64,000 bases of DNA, from positions 1-64,000 of the forward strand of contig CAKOOS010000001.1 of the NCBI GenBank assembly GCA_934098735.1, given 5' to 3'. Positions within the stretch are counted from its first letter, which is position 1; each line of letters begins with the position of its first letter. The DNA is from an uncultured Bacilli bacterium (GTDB lineage: Bacteria; Bacillota_I; Bacilli_A; RF39; UBA660). Shown piece by piece: positions 60,198 to 64,000 of this stretch. The notes beneath the pieces are model-generated. The model saw nothing but the letters and a program-made list of their open reading frames with translations. It did no database searches and had not been told where the DNA came from. The position numbers and the translations under genes were made by a program.

Positions 60198-61219
60198 TAG
60201 AAGAAACTGTTTTTACAAATGAAAAGATAATAGAAGTTGTAAAAAAGATTTATAATATTGATGTTCATCAAGTTGAAAAATTAAATCGTGGTAGTGCTAA
60301 CTTATATTCGTTAAATGAAAACAAATATATATTAAAAGAATTTCAAACGAAATATACAAAAGAAGAAATTGATAAGGAAATAAATATTATAAATCATCTA
60401 AAAAAAGATAATATTCCAGTTCCAGAATATATAAAAACTATAACTGGTGAATATAGTTTTATATATGAAAATAGAGTTATAATTATGCAAAAATTTATTG
60501 ATGGATATACAATAGAATCTAATACTGGAAATTACGAACAAATTTTGGAATCTGCTGAATATCTTGGTAAAATTATTAAGAGTCTTGCAACTTTAAAAGT
60601 TAAATTACCTAGTAATGATGTATCAAGTTGGTATTCAAAAGAAACAATTAACGATAGCATAGATAAACAAGAAGAGCTGTTGAAAAAGATATCTATAGAA
60701 AATTATCCACAAATATATAAGGATTTAACTGATAAAATTTCTATGTTGAAATATGTCAGAGATAACTTAGATTTTAGTGATATGAATAAATTGACTATTA
60801 TGAATACTCATGGTGATTATAGTTTATTACAGTTTATATATAAAGATGGTAAAATAAATGCAATAATAGATTATGTTTCAGCTTGCAAAATGCCAATTGT
60901 GTGGGAAGTAATTAGATCTTATAGTTACATAGATCCAAAGGCAAAAGAAGGAAGAATTGATATTGACAATTTAGTTGAATATGTGAGAACTTTTACCAAC
61001 TATGTTAAATTAAATAAATATGATTTTAAATTTATGTCATATTTATATTTGGTTCAACTTCTTGCAAGTACGTTTGGATATAAACAGTATATTGCAGATA
61101 ATTCAAAAACAAGCTTGTTAGATTTTGCATATTTTAGAACAAGATTGTGTAAATTTTTATTTAAAAATGCAGAAAAAATAGCTAATACTTTAATAGAAGA
61201 ATTAATGAATGAAAATTAG
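60194..61219 (+). CDS. APH/choline-kinase-type phosphotransferase family protein
   Basis: A 341-aa kinase-fold protein. It has a Gly/Ser loop (LNRGSANLYSL), a Lys strand (NKYILKEF), the catalytic region MNTHGDYSLLQFIY and IIDYVSACKMPIVWEVIRSY with the metal-binding Asp. The usual HGDxxxxN has Gln in place of Asn, which could weaken magnesium binding. Relatives phosphorylate aminoglycosides, choline, sugars or homoserine; the substrate is unknown. Resistance cannot be claimed. It overlaps the preceding gene by 4 bp. Confidence 0.78.
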   Translation: MIEETVFTNEKIIEVVKKIYNIDVHQVEKLNRGSANLYSLNENKYILKEFQTKYTKEEIDKEINIINHLKKDNIPVPEYIKTITGEYSFIYENRVIIMQKFIDGYTIESNTGNYEQILESAEYLGKIIKSLATLKVKLPSNDVSSWYSKETINDSIDKQEELLKKISIENYPQIYKDLTDKISMLKYVRDNLDFSDMNKLTIMNTHGDYSLLQFIYKDGKINAIIDYVSACKMPIVWEVIRSYSYIDPKAKEGRIDIDNLVEYVRTFTNYVKLNKYDFKFMSYLYLVQLLASTFGYKQYIADNSKTSLLDFAYFRTRLCKFLFKNAEKIANTLIEELMNEN

Positions 61220-61244
61220 TTATTAAGTTAGGGGGAAAAGAAAA

Positions 61245-61608
61245 ATGGGAAATATTTTTAATGAAGAAAAAGAATATTTAGGATATGTGAAGGAAAGTTT
61301 AGAAAGCGAAAAAGAGTATTGTAGAAAGAAAATGCGTGAAATTCCAAAAAAAATATGCAAATTTTTTACAATGAGATGCTTTTTTGGTGGAAGGATTGAT
61401 GTCAACTCAAGCAACTAACTTAGAAAATTAGAACTATCTGAAAAAAACTTTGATGAAGACGAAGAACAATATCCTTTACATATTACATTTGTATTAAAGA
61501 CTGATGATGAGATATCGGGTTATATAAATTTAACAAATAAAAAGAAAAGTTTAAATAATACGAGTCTAGATACTACGCGTGACACATGTTGTATTACATC
61601 TGAAACAA
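61245..61608 (+). pseudogene. broken gene with an in-frame stop
   Basis: GGGGGAAAAG and an ATG at 61245 open a frame of 57 codons (MGNIFNEEKEYLGYVKESLE, and FFGGRIDVNSSN at the end). It stops at TAA 61416-61418. The same frame then continues as protein-like sequence (LRKLELSEKNFDEDEEQYPL, then FVLKTDDEISGYINL) up to the TetR gene. The first half has a coiled-coil plan like the N-terminus of HelD-type helicases, and the second half loosely recalls an acetyltransferase. Both likenesses are weak. A decayed or fused gene remnant is the best description. Confidence 0.5.
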
Positions 61609-62211
61609 TTATTGCTTTAATATATTTAAAATTGCATTAATGACAATATCTTCCATGACACTATAATTATAATTATTATGACGATGATATACTTCTTCGT
61701 GAGCTAGATTATCTATTAAATTGACAATTAAATGTGTTTTTTCTTTTAAATTGATTTTACTAAAATTATTATTAGCAAAAAGATTGTATAATTTATTGGA
61801 AAAAGAAACTTCAGAATTTTTGAATATTTGTTCTATATCCTCATCAAGATGCTGCATAGCTGTTAGTTCTTGGTGAGCTTTTTTAGATGCAGTGTGTTGT
61901 TTTTGATTAATCTTAATTATTTTTTGAAAAAATGATTTTAGATCTGTTGGTAATTTTTGATGTTCATCGATAAGTGAAAAAATAGGAAACATTATGTCAT
62001 CGGAATACTGTTTTGCTCCTTCAAGAAATATTTCTTTTTTATCATTAAAATACTGATAAATTATTCCTGTTGATACTCCAGCATATTTAGCAATGTCTAT
62101 TGTATTCGTATTATAATAACCATTTTTACACATTAATTCAAATCCTTTGGATATAATCTTATTTCTTTTTTCAATAGATCTTTTTTGCGTAGGTATTCTT
62201 GTTTCAGACAT
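61609..62211 (-). CDS. TetR family transcriptional regulator
   Basis: A 200-aa regulator. The N-terminal HTH covers about residues 10-55 (ISKGFELMCKNGYYNTNTID, then IAKYAGVSTGIIYQYFNDKK). A helical ligand domain with several His residues follows (HQKLP, KQHTASKKAHQEL, HEEVYHRHNNYN). It is divergent from the ABC exporter genes and presumably represses them until an effector binds. A GTG three codons upstream lies in the AAGGAAGTG site, so the ATG at 62211 was chosen. Confidence 0.9.
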   Translation of the reverse strand: MSETRIPTQKRSIEKRNKIISKGFELMCKNGYYNTNTIDIAKYAGVSTGIIYQYFNDKKEIFLEGAKQYSDDIMFPIFSLIDEHQKLPTDLKSFFQKIIKINQKQHTASKKAHQELTAMQHLDEDIEQIFKNSEVSFSNKLYNLFANNNFSKINLKEKTHLIVNLIDNLAHEEVYHRHNNYNYSVMEDIVINAILNILKQ

Positions 62212-62263
62212 ATACTTCACTTCCTTTTAAATGATTATACACATAAAATACATTAAAAGCAAT

Positions 62264-62285
62264 AACGTGAAAAAAAATTCATGTT
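62264..62285. promoter_or_regulatory. inverted repeat, candidate TetR operator
   Basis: AACGTGAA (62264-62271) and TTCATGTT (62278-62285) pair with one mismatch around a 6-nt spacer. It lies 5 bp upstream of the -35 of the exporter promoter, between the divergent genes. Confidence 0.5.
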
Positions 62286-62290
62286 TTTTA

Positions 62291-62319
62291 TTGACTATAT
62301 TAATGTAGATAAGTATAAT
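62291..62319 (+). promoter_or_regulatory. sigma-A promoter of the MacB-type exporter
   Basis: TTGACT (62291-62296), 17 bp, then TATAAT (62314-62319). It is one of the closest consensus matches in the window, as expected for a promoter held off by a repressor. Confidence 0.8.
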
Positions 62320-62358
62320 TTAAATATGTGAAATAATTTTCATATTGAGGGAGGATCT

Positions 62359-63069
62359 ATGGAAGATTTAATTGAATTTAAAAATGTAAAAAAATCTTAT
62401 AGTGTTGGAGATAAAAAATTTAATGCTTTAGATGGAGTAGATTTTACAATTAAAAAAGGAGAGTTTGTAGTAATTCTAGGGCCATCTGGTGCAGGCAAAT
62501 CAACACTTTTAAATTTACTTGGAGGAATGGATAATTTAACGAGTGGAAAAATTATTGTTGATGGTAAAACTATATCGGATTATACTGATAAAGAACTTAC
62601 TAAATATCGAGCTGAAGATGTAGGATTTATTTTTCAATTTTATAATATTTTACCTACACTTACAGTTTTAGAAAATGTAGAATTAGTAAATGATATTGTT
62701 AAAAAACCAAAGTCTGCTAAACAAATATTAAAAGAGGTTGGTTTGGAAAAACATGCTAATAAATTTCCTAATCAATTATCGGGAGGAGAACAACAAAGAG
62801 TATCAATTGCTAGAGCTATTGCTAAAGATCCTAGTATTATTTTAGCTGATGAACCTACTGGAGCACTTGATTCCAAAACAGGAGTGGAAGTTTTACGCCT
62901 TTTAAAAAAGCAATGTGATGCAAATAATGGTGAAAATACAGTGGTTATTGTTACACATAATGCCTTGATTGCTGAAATAGCTGATAGAGTAATTAGACTT
63001 AAAAATGGTAAAATTGAATCTAATACATTAAATAAACATCCAAAAGATATTGATGAAGTAGTGTGGTAG
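62359..63069 (+). CDS. ABC transporter ATP-binding protein, MacB/LolD type
   Basis: A 236-aa ATPase. It has Walker A ([10 protein letters not shown]), the family-specific [20 protein letters not shown], the signature [15 protein letters not shown], Walker B ([13 protein letters not shown]) and the switch VTHN. It belongs to the exporters that work with FtsX-like permeases and handle antimicrobial peptides, drugs or lipoproteins. GGGAGG precedes the ATG. The permease follows 1 bp later. Confidence 0.93.
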   Translation: MEDLIEFKNVKKSYSVGDKKFNALDGVDFTIKKGEFVVILGPSGAGKSTLLNLLGGMDNLTSGKIIVDGKTISDYTDKELTKYRAEDVGFIFQFYNILPTLTVLENVELVNDIVKKPKSAKQILKEVGLEKHANKFPNQLSGGEQQRVSIARAIAKDPSIILADEPTGALDSKTGVEVLRLLKKQCDANNGENTVVIVTHNALIAEIADRVIRLKNGKIESNTLNKHPKDIDEVVW

Positions 63070-63070
63070 T

Positions 63071-64000
63071 ATGTTAAGAAGAAAATGTTGGCGTGATATT
63101 TTAAAAAATAAAGCTCAATTTTTAACTATTTTAATTATGGTAACAATTGGGGTAATGGTTTATGCTGGTATTGAAGCGTATATGGATGGTATGACTGATA
63201 CAGCAGATAGATTTTATAGTGAAAATAACTTACAAGATATTAATGCGTTAGGTAAAGGATTTACTAAGGATGATTTAGAAAATGTTAAAAAAATAGATCA
63301 TGTAAAAGATGCTGAAAGAAAGTTAGAACTTGTTATGACGGATAGTAAAGATGAGGATATATCTTATTTAGTATCTATAATTGAATCTAATGAAATTAGT
63401 AAATTTTATATTAGTGAAGGTATAAAGTTTGATCCAAATGAAAATGGTATTTGGATAGATTATTTTTTTGCTCAAGAAAATGATATAAAGTTAGGGGATA
63501 AAATATCATTTAAATATGATGGCTATGAATTTAATGAAAAAGTTTTAGGAATTATTTATGTTCCTGATCATATTTATGATGTTAAAGATTCATCACAACT
63601 TATGCCTAATCATAAAACTTATGGCATAGTTTATATGTCTGTGAATGAAACTAAAGATTTTGTTAAAAAAATAGTTAAAGAAGAAATTGAAAAAACCTTG
63701 GGTACTGAAGTAACTGAAAAAATGTTTGATAAAATAAAACCAGATTTTAATTTTTTAGACTATGTTCCTTTTAATTATATTATGGTTGATGTGGATAATA
63801 AAAATAATACTAAAGTTGTTAAAGATATGATAGATACAAATATTGATAATTCAGTTGCCACTGTTTTAATTGAAAATACAGCGAGCTATACCATGTATCA
63901 AGGAGAAATTGATGAAGGTGCAGCTTATGTAGGAATATTTTCAGGACTGTTTTTATTTATTGCCCTTCTTTCAGTTATAACTACGATGAGTAGGGTAATA
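63071..64000 (+). CDS. FtsX-like ABC permease (cut by the window end)
   Basis: The frame is open from the ATG at 63071 to the last base (310 codons, no stop). It starts [20 protein letters not shown], followed by a membrane helix with [17 protein letters not shown], a long outer domain of about 240 residues, and the first part of the second helix ([20 protein letters not shown]), which is the start of the FtsX core. It pairs with the MacB-type ATPase, and the rest lies beyond the window. Confidence 0.9.
   Translation, partial: MLRRKCWRDILKNKAQFLTILIMVTIGVMVYAGIEAYMDGMTDTADRFYSENNLQDINALGKGFTKDDLENVKKIDHVKDAERKLELVMTDSKDEDISYLVSIIESNEISKFYISEGIKFDPNENGIWIDYFFAQENDIKLGDKISFKYDGYEFNEKVLGIIYVPDHIYDVKDSSQLMPNHKTYGIVYMSVNETKDFVKKIVKEEIEKTLGTEVTEKMFDKIKPDFNFLDYVPFNYIMVDVDNKNNTKVVKDMIDTNIDNSVATVLIENTASYTMYQGEIDEGAAYVGIFSGLFLFIALLSVITTMSRVI

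Noticed and set aside
1..64000. Mollicute genetic code (TGA as Trp), suggested by the AT-richness.
   Set aside because: Many genes end at TGA in ATGA overlaps (for example 17217-17220 and 21720-21723), tryptophans use TGG, and cell-wall and spore genes are present.
1..64000. CRISPR arrays, rRNA, tRNA, insertion sequences and prophage modules.
   Set aside because: No spaced direct repeats, no GC-rich structured RNA stretch and no transposase or phage structural motif was seen. The Xer gene at 25420 looks chromosomal.

Overview
The window is a 64 kb AT-rich stretch of a low-GC Gram-positive chromosome. TGA is used as an ordinary stop, so the code is 11 and not the Mycoplasma code. It carries peptidoglycan genes (murG, murB, divIB, a SEDS-family gene) and many endospore genes: spoIIP, a GerA/GerC/GerB germinant receptor, a CotY/ExsY-type coat protein, ylbD-ylbE, two YjcZ-type mini-proteins and SpoIIID-like regulators. 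ylbD, ylbE, yqeY, tmcAL and the rpsT / spoIIP / yqxA-like / lepA / hemW neighbourhood point to class Bacilli. The organism is probably a poorly cultured, possibly gut-associated, spore-forming member of that class; this placement is inference. No rRNA, tRNA, CRISPR array or insertion sequence was recognised.

Layout. 0-5 kb: an XRE regulator, a SEDS-family protein, a membrane-anchored PTS EIIB domain, prsA and small spore-coat genes behind matching sigma-K-like promoters. 5-13 kb: an unknown protein, a NatAB-type ABC exporter and topoisomerase IV (parE-parC). 13-20 kb: ylbDE, a pilin-like protein, DUF1287/DUF1003 genes, mscL, and a tightly packed RNA-modification run (trmH-type gene, rimM, trmD). 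20-30 kb: murG-murB-divIB-queH, a TasA-like protein, a Xer recombinase, a second ABC exporter and a polysaccharide deacetylase. 30-40 kb: a pilin/VWA fusion protein and partner, then cdsA, an RseP-type protease, rpsB, tsf, three unknown membrane-anchored proteins and frr. 40-51 kb: tmcAL, miaA, rpsT, spoIIP, lepA, two SpoIIID-like regulators and hemW. 51-54.2 kb: a peptide-export cassette. 54-59.7 kb: rpsU-yqeY, the germinant receptor and rlmD. 59.7-61.6 kb: a scar of gene fragments with an APH-like kinase. 61.6-64 kb: TetR and a MacB/FtsX-type ABC exporter that runs off the window.

The most notable locus is 51807-54137. A PCAT-type transporter (C39 peptidase, membrane domain and ATPase in one chain) is followed by two very short genes. 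Each encodes a peptide with a canonical double-glycine leader, and each predicted mature peptide has one GxxxG motif. This looks like an undescribed two-peptide (class IIb-like) bacteriocin or a peptide-signalling system. No immunity gene is obvious. Second in interest are the modular pilin with a VWA domain (30280-32307), the pair of SpoIIID-like regulators beside lepA, and ribosomal protein S2 with an added SAP/Rho_N-like tail.

Most genes are packed in operons with 1-4 bp ATGA overlaps and are separated by short hairpin-plus-T terminators. Several sigma-A promoters with 16-18 bp spacers could be read directly.
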